From Chitinophagales bacterium (lineage in GTDB: Bacteria; Bacteroidota; Bacteroidia; Chitinophagales; Saprospiraceae), in assembly GCA_013297745.1 (NCBI GenBank), contig JAAFIM010000021.1, positions 1 to 52,805 of the forward strand: 52,805 nt of DNA, written 5' to 3'. Shown piece after piece: positions 18,805 to 25,519 of the stretch; position 1 is the first letter of the stretch, and each line of letters opens with the position of its first letter. The position numbers and the translations under genes are program-made. The notes below the pieces were generated by a model. The model did no database searches and was not told where the DNA came from. It worked only from the letters and a program-made list of their open reading frames with translations.

Positions 18805-19014
18805 GTTGCTGATAGCTTGAGCGTATTGGTTATACAGTCGGCGCAGGTTGCTGATAGCTTGAGCGGTTTGGTTATACATTCGGCGCAGGTTGCTGATAGC
18901 TTGAGCGGTTTGGTTATACAGTCGGCGCAGGTTGCTGATAGCTTGAGCGGTTTGGTTATACAGTCGGCGCAGGTTGCTGATAGCTTGAGCGTATTGGTTA
19001 TACAGTCAGCAACG
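18805..19014. repeat. 42-bp tandem repeat array (minisatellite), five units
   Basis: GTTGCTGATAGCTTGAGCG starts at 18805, 18847, 18889, 18931 and 18973, exactly 42 bases apart. Units are nearly identical, differing for example in GCGTATT versus GCGGTTT. The array fills half of the 402-base gap between the antiporter start and the cyclase stop. Its sequence is unrelated to the array at 1931-2168, but the period is the same. The array is open in several frames because 42 is a multiple of three. The rest of the gap is AT-rich with nothing recognised. Confidence 0.92.
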
Positions 19015-19061
19015 ATTATTTAAACCATTATTTTTTTATTTTGGGAACAAAAATCAAAATT

Positions 19062-19811
19062 TTAGCCCATCGACGGGTATAAAACGGGATAAGAGGGGCA
19101 AGCATCGTTTGCGAAAGCTGCGATTTGCAAGTTAAGCAAATAATTTCCGTCTTTAATTTTACTATTTGCATAAAAAAGTTCGGTAATGGTACAATGTTGG
19201 CGGCTCAAACTGGGATAATCCCAGAATATCTTATGCGCAGCCAATTCGCCCCCGTCTTCTTCCCTATCCACTGAAGGCAAATCTATCAAAAAATGTTGTA
19301 TATTTTTACCCACGACCCACTGCATCGCTTCGGGCAGCATATAAGGAGGGTTGGTATGGGAGTAATTTTTATTTTTTTTATACTCACTTTCATTCGGCAA
19401 CGTTCTAACCAAAAGCGCAGTATTGGGAAAATTATCGTCATACGCCGCTTGCAATTGTGCCGCGTTAATAACTTTATCCCCGTTGGGTAAAATTAGCGGA
19501 TTTATGGTTATCAACTGCGCCAAGTGGTGAAATTGGGTATAAATGTAGGGCAACATAGGCCCGTCGGTAACAATATGCGCTACAGATTCGGTATGCGTGC
19601 CGTTGCCGTGTGGGTTAAATGTTATATTATTAAAATTAACACTTGCGCCTTTTGCCGTAGAACCCACCCAATCGCCTATAATTACGGGAGTTATTTGCGT
19701 GGGCGGACAATACCAAGCAGAAGTAGCAAAATATCTTGGTTTGTAAACCAACCCGACGGGCAAAGGCTGGGATAAGTCAAATTGATAAGAATGATATTGG
19801 CAAATAAACAT
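19062..19811 (-). CDS. Cyclase-family metal-dependent hydrolase (kynurenine formamidase-like)
   Basis: The 249-residue product belongs to the cyclase family (PF04199), which includes kynurenine formamidase and isatin hydrolase. The metal-binding motif HxxxxHxE is visible as H68-GNG-T-H73-T-E75 followed by H79; E75 replaces the more usual Asp. Near the C-terminus is HCTITELFYANSKIKDGNYLLNL, rich in conserved positions of the family, ending in Y-P-V-L-Y. I chose the ATG at 19811 over an upstream in-frame ATG at 19868, because the upstream part lies inside the terminator of the preceding gene and its 19 residues look random. The substrate is unknown, and no tryptophan-degradation gene is nearby. 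Confidence 0.85.
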   Translation of the reverse strand: MFICQYHSYQFDLSQPLPVGLVYKPRYFATSAWYCPPTQITPVIIGDWVGSTAKGASVNFNNITFNPHGNGTHTESVAHIVTDGPMLPYIYTQFHHLAQLITINPLILPNGDKVINAAQLQAAYDDNFPNTALLVRTLPNESEYKKNKNYSHTNPPYMLPEAMQWVVGKNIQHFLIDLPSVDREEDGGELAAHKIFWDYPSLSRQHCTITELFYANSKIKDGNYLLNLQIAAFANDACPSYPVLYPSMG

Positions 19812-19833
19812 AATAGTGCGAATGATTTTTGAT

Positions 19834-19871
19834 AAAAAAATAAGGTGGTTTAGGATAAACCCGACCACCTT
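19834..19871 (-). terminator. Terminator of the acyltransferase gene
   Basis: AAGGTGGT and ACCACCTT pair (minus-strand T run follows). It lies 28 bases after the 19899 stop and shows that translation of the next gene begins downstream, at 19811. Confidence 0.8.
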
Positions 19872-19898
19872 GAAAGTATTTTGAATAATAACCCAACC

Positions 19899-20975
19899 CT
19901 ACTGATACGGTTTATTTTTCCATTTGCGGTTGCCATACCATACCAATATAAACCAGCCGATGATAGGGATAAAATAAGCGATAGTTATGGGGTATTTGAA
20001 CAAAAAGCGGAATATAGCCCCCCAACCCGTATAAATTTTGACCTGTTTTTTGCCCTCGCGTCCGCCCTCGTAAAACCATTGTTTTTCAAAATCGTGGAAA
20101 GCAAAAGCCCAACCTAAGGGAGTATTGTAAGGGAAGCGGTGAAAATTGCCCCACATAGATTTAAAAAATTCGCCCCAATGGAAAGCTTTTTGCCCGTACT
20201 GTGCTACCGCTTTATCCAAGTCAGTTTGCATAGAAGCGCGAACCTTATGGCAAATTTCGTTAATATCATCATCGGTTAAGTCCTCATAATTTTTATCTGT
20301 CCAATCGTAAGGGCTAATTCTTTGCCCTTTGACGAAAATCATTTTGCAGGGAAAAGCCAAGTAGAAGGCAAAAGGAAACATCAAAAAGATGGTAAGCACC
20401 CCTATAGGGAAGAAAGGCACGCCGAGTTTGTTGATAATTTTGTTCGCCCATTTGGAACTGTATAAAAAAGGGGCTACATATTCAGCATTTACGGTAGAAT
20501 ACGGCACAATATCGGTTTTATACTTGAGCGACATCTTGATAAAAGAGGTGGCGAAGCGTTGAAGTTGGTATTTTTTATCAAAACCTTTTCCGATACCGGG
20601 CACGCCTTCAGGATAAATCAGCAAATTGCCCTCGTTTATGCGCATCATCGTTTCAAAGTTGAGATAAGTCGCATCAATCCCCCCCGCCGCTTTCCAACCG
20701 TCCAACAAAGTGAAAGGATGCATAACAGGAGTTTGGGACAACATAGGCGCAACCAAAGTGCGAAAGCAGCGCGCTGGGTTGTAGTCTCGCGAATGATAAT
20801 AAGAAGAGCCAAAAACCATAGCGTCCCAAGGGAAAGACATACCCGAGTGATTGGAAGCCAATATAACGGGGTGATTGGGATTATTGCGGGGAATATCCTC
20901 CTCAAAACCTACCAGCACAGGGCGAAAATATGCTTGCGACATCTCGTAGAAAAACTCCTTATTGAGCGTCTGCAT
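19899..20975 (-). CDS. Glycerolipid acyltransferase (LPLAT family), in-frame part
   Basis: The product resembles the LPLAT/MGAT-like acyltransferases that acylate lysophospholipids or related lipids at the membrane. The catalytic block is SNHSGMSFPWD (H43 to D51), followed by YPEGVPGIGKG, the acyl-acceptor motif. Hydrophobic segments are at about 190-215 and at the C-terminus (TIAYFIPIIGWFILVWYGN). The in-frame ATG gives 358 residues, but the natural N-terminus seems to be encoded just upstream in another frame (see 20976-21085 and findings), which would give about 395 residues. The gene is downstream of the small membrane-protein gene on the same strand. Family is firm; the exact acyl acceptor is not known. 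Confidence 0.88.
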   Translation of the reverse strand: MQTLNKEFFYEMSQAYFRPVLVGFEEDIPRNNPNHPVILASNHSGMSFPWDAMVFGSSYYHSRDYNPARCFRTLVAPMLSQTPVMHPFTLLDGWKAAGGIDATYLNFETMMRINEGNLLIYPEGVPGIGKGFDKKYQLQRFATSFIKMSLKYKTDIVPYSTVNAEYVAPFLYSSKWANKIINKLGVPFFPIGVLTIFLMFPFAFYLAFPCKMIFVKGQRISPYDWTDKNYEDLTDDDINEICHKVRASMQTDLDKAVAQYGQKAFHWGEFFKSMWGNFHRFPYNTPLGWAFAFHDFEKQWFYEGGREGKKQVKIYTGWGAIFRFLFKYPITIAYFIPIIGWFILVWYGNRKWKNKPYQ

Positions 20976-21085
20976 AAAGTCGGGGCGGAAGTATTGATTG
21001 TAAATAAACTTATTTTCTCCACAGCCACTTCTAATTCGGCAGGAGTATAAGTTTTTTTGGGGCGAACTGCTAAACGTTTGGACAT
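20976..21085 (-). other. Out-of-frame 5' part of the acyltransferase gene (probable frameshift)
   Basis: An ATG at 21085 opens MSKRLAVRPKKTYTPAEL, then EVAVEK, and then loses sense. From about 21014 the acyltransferase frame reads NKFIYNQYFRPDFM and runs straight into the ATG at 20975. Adding one base to the TTTT at 21013-21016 (AAAA on the coding strand) joins both parts into one protein. The reading frame upstream of the join in the acyltransferase frame has no usable start. It is either a sequencing or assembly error at a homopolymer, a real frameshift mutation, or slippage. Confidence 0.7.
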
Positions 21086-21106
21086 AAGCGGAATGATTTA
21101 AACCAA

Positions 21107-21499
21107 TTAGCGATATTTGTTTCTATATTTTGATTTCCCTCTACCCGTAGCATCTCCCAAAGTAGCCAATTTGAGGTAAGAACCGGTCAAAAAACCCATT
21201 CCTCCCAACAAGCCGCCCACGAAAAAGGTGATAAAGTAGATAGTACCAGCCCCCATTTTCAACACTTGAGCTATTTTATCAATCAATAACCCCTCGTTGC
21301 TGCTGCTAATCCACCAACTTTGTACAAGCCACAACAAACTGATAGCCAAAAAGCCAGTAAAAAAACTTTTAAGCCCCTCGTTGGGGAATAAAAACCCCGC
21401 TACTCCAGCCGCTACTACTACTATCCACCATATAGAAAGATAATAACAAGCTATACCCAAGCCTAAAGCGGTAAAAAAACCCTTTGCGAATGTGTTCAT
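21107..21499 (-). CDS. Small integral membrane protein, hypothetical
   Basis: The 130-residue product starts MNTFAKGFFTALGLG and has four to five hydrophobic segments (IWWIVVVAAGVAGFLF, FFTGFLAISLLWLVQSWW, YFITFFVGGLLGGMGFL), then a basic tail ending GRGKSKYRNKYR. I do not recognise a family. The longer frame starts at 21571, but a well-matched promoter (21569-21599) would place the transcript start below 21571, so the ATG at 21499 is used. It lies 21 bases upstream of the possible start of the acyltransferase (21085) and both are on the same strand, so they are probably an operon. Confidence 0.75.
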   Translation of the reverse strand: MNTFAKGFFTALGLGIACYYLSIWWIVVVAAGVAGFLFPNEGLKSFFTGFLAISLLWLVQSWWISSSNEGLLIDKIAQVLKMGAGTIYFITFFVGGLLGGMGFLTGSYLKLATLGDATGRGKSKYRNKYR

Positions 21500-21568
21500 T
21501 GATTGATAAAAATATAAATAAGATAAGAAAAGTAAGTAGAATTGATAAAATAAGCAATGTTTGAGCCA

Positions 21569-21599
21569 CAAAGGTAATTCAAGTTTTTAACCTTACAAA
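21569..21599 (-). promoter_or_regulatory. Complete Bacteroidota promoter (TTTG-N19-TACCTTTG)
   Basis: On the minus strand TTTG (21596-21599) and TACCTTTG (21569-21576) are separated by exactly 19 bases, the canonical layout of Bacteroidota primary promoters. It drives the membrane-protein and acyltransferase genes, and shows that the start codon at 21499 is the right one. Confidence 0.75.
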
Positions 21600-21640
21600 G
21601 ATTTTGGCTTTTTTTTGGAAAAAATATCCCTCACAAAAAT

Positions 21641-21673
21641 AAAAAAACTCCCACTTGTAAGCACAAATGAGAG
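21641..21673 (-). terminator. Terminator of the LRR/LprI gene run
   Basis: CTC-CACTTGT and ACAAATG-GAG pair with one G-T pair and one bulged position on each side. A T run follows on the minus strand. It lies just after the 21689 stop and ends the transcript that starts upstream of 25448 or further. Confidence 0.7.
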
Positions 21674-21688
21674 CGGTACAACCTCAAA

Positions 21689-22204
21689 TTATACGTAATT
21701 AATCGGTTGGTGTTCGCTTAGTATGAAAGCGGGCGGTTCTATATCAGAATAAGCCAATTGTAAAATAATATCCAAGTAAGGCGATTCATCAAAGCTTTGA
21801 TAATGGATAAAAGCAAACGCCCAGCCCGTTTTTAGCCCAGTTAGGGCTATTTTTTCATCCCAAAAGTCAAAATTATCCACATCGCCTTTTTTGTCGGCGC
21901 ATAAAGATGTAAATTCGCTATGGGATAAAACCAAAATTTCGTCGTTTTCTTCTATTCTAAACTTTGTGCCTGTGGCTATTTTGTAATCGGGTTTATCGTT
22001 AATGCCCTCCACAATCCGAATTTCTCCCGTTACATCTTCCCCACTTTCTGTGACCACAGCCGCCACAATTCCCGCCTCAATAAGGGGCAAAATGCCCTCA
22101 GGAAAATTATAATCAAATGCTTGGTTGGCAAAATAGTTTTTTAACCCTATTTTTGAACAGAATAACAAAACTCCAGCTGTATCTTTTTCAAATTTTAGTT
22201 GCAT
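21689..22204 (-). CDS. Hypothetical acidic protein, last gene of the LRR/LprI run
   Basis: This is a soluble 171-residue acidic protein with no signal peptide and no motif that I recognise. It begins MQLKFEKDTAGVLLFC, includes EENDEILVLSHSEF and WDEKIALTGLKTGWAFAF, and ends in HQPINYV. It starts 3 bases after the stop of the Pth2-like gene, so the two are almost certainly translated from one message and their products may act together. A terminator follows. An immunity-type or enzyme-accessory role is possible but there is no direct evidence. Confidence 0.75.
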   Translation of the reverse strand: MQLKFEKDTAGVLLFCSKIGLKNYFANQAFDYNFPEGILPLIEAGIVAAVVTESGEDVTGEIRIVEGINDKPDYKIATGTKFRIEENDEILVLSHSEFTSLCADKKGDVDNFDFWDEKIALTGLKTGWAFAFIHYQSFDESPYLDIILQLAYSDIEPPAFILSEHQPINYV

Positions 22205-22207
22205 AAT

Positions 22208-22528
22208 TTAGATTGATAAATTCTGTGGCGACCACATTTTAAGAAATTTAAACCTTTTGGGATATTCTTCCCTCGGGCAAAAAACCAAACAAACCTCTTG
22301 ATTATCCAAAGCCGATTCGGTTAATAAAACAGAGTTGGGTTCGGTTTTAAAAGTTTCAAATTCGCTTTCATCTACCACACAAACCACCTTTTTGAACACA
22401 GTATTTATCCATTTTATCATATTTTCATCCGCTTCGTACTTTTTATAACAAGCCAAAGACGCGTGCGCGGCGATGACAGGCACTAACTTATCGGGGATGG
22501 TATTTTTCAACAAAATGTACATTTTCAT
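22208..22528 (-). CDS. Small Pth2-like fold protein (peptidyl-tRNA hydrolase 2 superfamily, tentative)
   Basis: The 106-residue protein has the outline of a peptidyl-tRNA hydrolase 2-type fold: a first strand MYILLKNTIPDK, then PVIAAHASLACYKKYE where the Lys and His positions of Pth2 appear kept, a strand VVCVVDESEFETF, and a late strand VCLVFCPREEYPKRF. The C-terminal Thr/Asp motif of true Pth2 is not evident, so it may be a relative with another function. It is embedded in a tightly spaced run: 22 bases after the LRR gene and 3 bases before the next gene. Assignment rests on pattern memory. Confidence 0.55.
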   Translation of the reverse strand: MKMYILLKNTIPDKLVPVIAAHASLACYKKYEADENMIKWINTVFKKVVCVVDESEFETFKTEPNSVLLTESALDNQEVCLVFCPREEYPKRFKFLKMWSPQNLSI

Positions 22529-22550
22529 AATCTACGAAGGTTAATAAACG

Positions 22551-23825
22551 CTATTCAAAAACACAATTAGGCAAACATTTTTTACCATAATTTACCTCTT
22601 TCGCTGTCATTTGATTATATTTTAACGACACCTTTTCCAATTTATGCAAATTTTCAATCCCCTGTAGGTCAAAAATCTGATTTTGCGCAATTCTCAAACT
22701 CTTAAGCTGCACACAATTAGCAATCGGTCTAATATCTGTTATTTTATTGCCCGACACATACAATTCCACTAAATTGTACATATTCTCTAAGCCTTTTAAA
22801 CTGGTTAATTTAGACCTACTCAAGTTAATATATTCTAACTTAGGCGAATTTTTTAGCCCTTCTATATTTTCTAATTGAGAATATTCTGCTGTAAATTTGG
22901 TCAAATTAGGCAAATTATCAAATACTTGTAAATTCGTAAGCTGTAAAAAGTCTAAATTTAAGATATTCAACTTTTTGTTAGCACCCGTTAAAATAGCATT
23001 TATATCCAATAAATGAGTTTTCATCGCATATAAAGCGTATAATTCAGTACAATATTGCAAGCCTTCCAAACTTTTGGGACGGGTATCAGCTATATTTAAG
23101 GTTTGTAATTGAGCAGCATATTTAATCGCGCTAAGGTCTTGAATAGAAAGATTGTTGGAAATATCCAAATAAATCAAGTTGGGCGCATATTCCAAAAAAT
23201 CTAAATTATTGAGATTACAATTATATAAAGATAAACGCTTTAAATTCAGCAAAAAACGCAAACCGGATAAATTTTGTACGAAATTCCAATTTAGATTAAG
23301 ATATTCCAATTTGGGCGCGTATTGCAACCAGTTTAAATCCCGCAACTCATTTTCTACCGCGCTCAACTCTACCAATTCCGATAGTTGGGACAAAACTGAA
23401 TAATTTGTAATCTTGGGATTATACGAAATGTTCAGTTTTCGCAATCGTTGAAGCCCTTTTACAAAATCTACAGTTTTAATCTTGGTATAAGCCAAATCCA
23501 ACGAAATCAAATTCGGCACTTTTTCCAACCCGCTAAAATCTTTGATAAGGTTGAAACTAACATCCAACTCCTCCAATAGGGGAAAATACTGGCAAAAATT
23601 AACCTCTTTCAGCTTATTGGAACTACAAACCAGCACTTTAAGCCCTTTGCAATATCTCAAAAATTCTAAATTGGTCAATTTTTCTTTTTTGCAATTCACA
23701 CTAATTATCGCCTCCAAATTCGCTTGCAAATCTGCATTATCAGACAAAATTGATTTACTGTGAGCCTGTAGAATTTTTTGTTCGGTAGCACTTAAATTGC
23801 TAAAAAAGTTTGTTTCCATAATCAA
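22551..23825 (-). CDS. Leucine-rich repeat protein, SDS22-type
   Basis: The 424-residue cytosolic protein (no signal peptide) is nearly all LRRs of about 22-23 residues with the pattern LxxLxxLxLxxNxIxDIxxL, for example LEYLNLNWNFVQNLSGL and LKYNQM near the end. A helical cap (about 1-50, LSATEQKILQAHSKS) precedes them. LRR arrays bind proteins, so this should be a recognition or scaffold protein. It is a paralogue of the protein encoded at 24312-25448 and shares the phrase style LQYxPxLEYLxL. The start could also be the third codon (METNFF). It begins 2 bases after the stop of the LprI-like gene, so the two are co-translated. Confidence 0.88.
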   Translation of the reverse strand: MIMETNFFSNLSATEQKILQAHSKSILSDNADLQANLEAIISVNCKKEKLTNLEFLRYCKGLKVLVCSSNKLKEVNFCQYFPLLEELDVSFNLIKDFSGLEKVPNLISLDLAYTKIKTVDFVKGLQRLRKLNISYNPKITNYSVLSQLSELVELSAVENELRDLNWLQYAPKLEYLNLNWNFVQNLSGLRFLLNLKRLSLYNCNLNNLDFLEYAPNLIYLDISNNLSIQDLSAIKYAAQLQTLNIADTRPKSLEGLQYCTELYALYAMKTHLLDINAILTGANKKLNILNLDFLQLTNLQVFDNLPNLTKFTAEYSQLENIEGLKNSPKLEYINLSRSKLTSLKGLENMYNLVELYVSGNKITDIRPIANCVQLKSLRIAQNQIFDLQGIENLHKLEKVSLKYNQMTAKEVNYGKKCLPNCVFE

Positions 23826-23827
23826 TT

Positions 23828-24280
23828 TTATTGACCTTTGCCCTCTACAAATTGCTCAATATCAGTCAATAATCCCGATAATTGCAAAGTTCGCGCTTTT
23901 ATAATTTGGGTAACTGCATCGTTTTGGATAAGACTGTACATAGTGCCACCGCCGCTTTTGTCGTAAATATAAGCGTACACATTATCTATATTTTTAATCT
24001 CCAAATCGCGATGAGTAAGCCAAGCCTTTTGCGACGCTTTTAGCGCTGCTTGTTCTTTGGCTGGCAATTTTTTCATCAAGGCGTTATAAACGCGGTTCAT
24101 TTCTTTGTCCCAATCTGCACGGGCTTTATCCATACACATATTCATAGCAGAAGTTGAACCATCTTTTTGGATACACTCTTCCATTTTTTTATCAATGGGA
24201 TGTTGGCCTGCGTCTTCTTGCGCTTGTGTATTAGCCGCAAAAAAGGCTAAAAAAGAAAAAATGATAAGTGGTAATTTCAT
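23828..24280 (-). CDS. LprI-like (DUF1311) periplasmic protein
   Basis: The product has 150 residues with a signal peptide (MKLPLIIFSFLAFFAANTQA) and then a domain with the DUF1311/LprI layout: two conserved cysteines (MEEC and MNMC), a DKEMNRVYNALMKKLP helix, then QKAWLTHRDLE. In mycobacteria LprI inhibits lysozyme; other members have no known role. It would be periplasmic. It sits between two LRR genes, 2 bases before the next start and 31 bases after the previous stop. What an exported protein does between cytosolic LRR proteins is unclear. Confidence 0.82.
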   Translation of the reverse strand: MKLPLIIFSFLAFFAANTQAQEDAGQHPIDKKMEECIQKDGSTSAMNMCMDKARADWDKEMNRVYNALMKKLPAKEQAALKASQKAWLTHRDLEIKNIDNVYAYIYDKSGGGTMYSLIQNDAVTQIIKARTLQLSGLLTDIEQFVEGKGQ

Positions 24281-24311
24281 AGAATTATTTTTGTTAAAAA
24301 AAGAAAGGTAT

Positions 24312-25448
24312 TTAATAACCCCAAATGGTTATTGTGGGTTGTTGGGCTATAGATTGTATGTAAGCTTTAGTAACATTAGCCCCGCGCACATCTATAAACT
24401 CTAAATGGGGTAAGTTGGCTAAAACCTCCCAATTATCCAGTTTTAAATCCATCAGCCTTAAATCGCGTATATTTTTACAAAGGGAGAGTTCCGTTATTGA
24501 AACCAAGTGAATACAACTTGAGGCTTGTAGTTTAATCAGTTGAACACAATTTTCCAACCCAGCCAATGATTTAACCCCAGCGTGGAATAAACGCACGCGT
24601 TGCAAATTGGGACAATTTTTTGCGCCTTGAATGTTGTCAAGCATAGGGCTAAAATCTAAATTCACTTCTTGTAAATTCGGGCAAAAAGATAAAAAATCAG
24701 CGTTGGCAATTGCCGTGCTACAAACCGATAATTTAACCAATTGTGCAGCAAAAGACAATCCTTTAAAATCAACTATGTTCGTATTATCCAAACTTAAATG
24801 CTCCAAATGTGGGCAGTATTGCAACCAATCCAAATTTTTCCCCTTATTTCTTTCCCAATTTAGCGTTTTAAGCTGTTGAAGCGCAGCAAAAGACTCCCAG
24901 TTTTTCACCCCAGTATTATCTCCCAAATCCAACTCTTGCAATGCGGGCAAATGCGCTAGAAAATCTATCTGTTTGAGTTTGGCAGACTTCAAACTTAAAT
25001 CAATCAGCGCGGGCAAATGTTCAAATACTTCCGTTTTTATCCCGTTGTTGTAAGATAAATTAAGATGGGTAAGTTTTGGTACAAATTGCAGCGCGCTGGC
25101 ATCTTTAATCTCACAATTGTTGGCTGTCAAATGCGACAACTGCGGACAATTTTGCAACCCGTCCAAACTTTTCAACCCATTGTAGGGGATTTCCAAACGC
25201 TGCAACAAAGGCACAAAAGCCAACCCTTCCAAACTTTTAAGGTTACAACCGCTAATCTCCAGATATTCTATTTTGGGAAAAAATTGCAAAAACTCCAAAT
25301 CTTTAAATTTCTCTGAAGAAAATTGCAAACTGCGAAATTCGGAGAAAATAGCAGCCATATTATCAGCCGTCAATTCGCTAACAGCTTGCGTTTGCAACCA
25401 TTTTTGGTTATCAGGCTTAAGTTTTTTATAAAAAGTCGCTAAATTCAT
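24312..25448 (-). CDS. Leucine-rich repeat protein, SDS22-type
   Basis: The 378-residue product starts MNLATFYKKLKPDNQKW and then consists of irregular SDS22-type LRRs, for example LEFLQFFPKIEYLEISGC and LEHLSLDNTNIVDFKGL, ending TITIWGY. A longer frame reaches 25517, but its extra 23 residues do not look like a real N-terminus. No signal peptide is present, so it is probably cytosolic. It is the first gene of the compact run 25448 to 21689 and has a paralogue two genes on. Function unknown, with protein binding expected. Confidence 0.87.
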   Translation of the reverse strand: MNLATFYKKLKPDNQKWLQTQAVSELTADNMAAIFSEFRSLQFSSEKFKDLEFLQFFPKIEYLEISGCNLKSLEGLAFVPLLQRLEIPYNGLKSLDGLQNCPQLSHLTANNCEIKDASALQFVPKLTHLNLSYNNGIKTEVFEHLPALIDLSLKSAKLKQIDFLAHLPALQELDLGDNTGVKNWESFAALQQLKTLNWERNKGKNLDWLQYCPHLEHLSLDNTNIVDFKGLSFAAQLVKLSVCSTAIANADFLSFCPNLQEVNLDFSPMLDNIQGAKNCPNLQRVRLFHAGVKSLAGLENCVQLIKLQASSCIHLVSITELSLCKNIRDLRLMDLKLDNWEVLANLPHLEFIDVRGANVTKAYIQSIAQQPTITIWGY

Positions 25449-25519
25449 ATTGAGTGTATTAAAAAAAAATTTGCTGACTATACGAAATTTATACCCGCAA
25501 GTTGCAAAATGCCACAAAT

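Noticed and set aside
18817-19023. Repeat-only ORF in array 2
   Set aside because: Same reason: an open frame due to the 42-bp period, no start or terminator signals.
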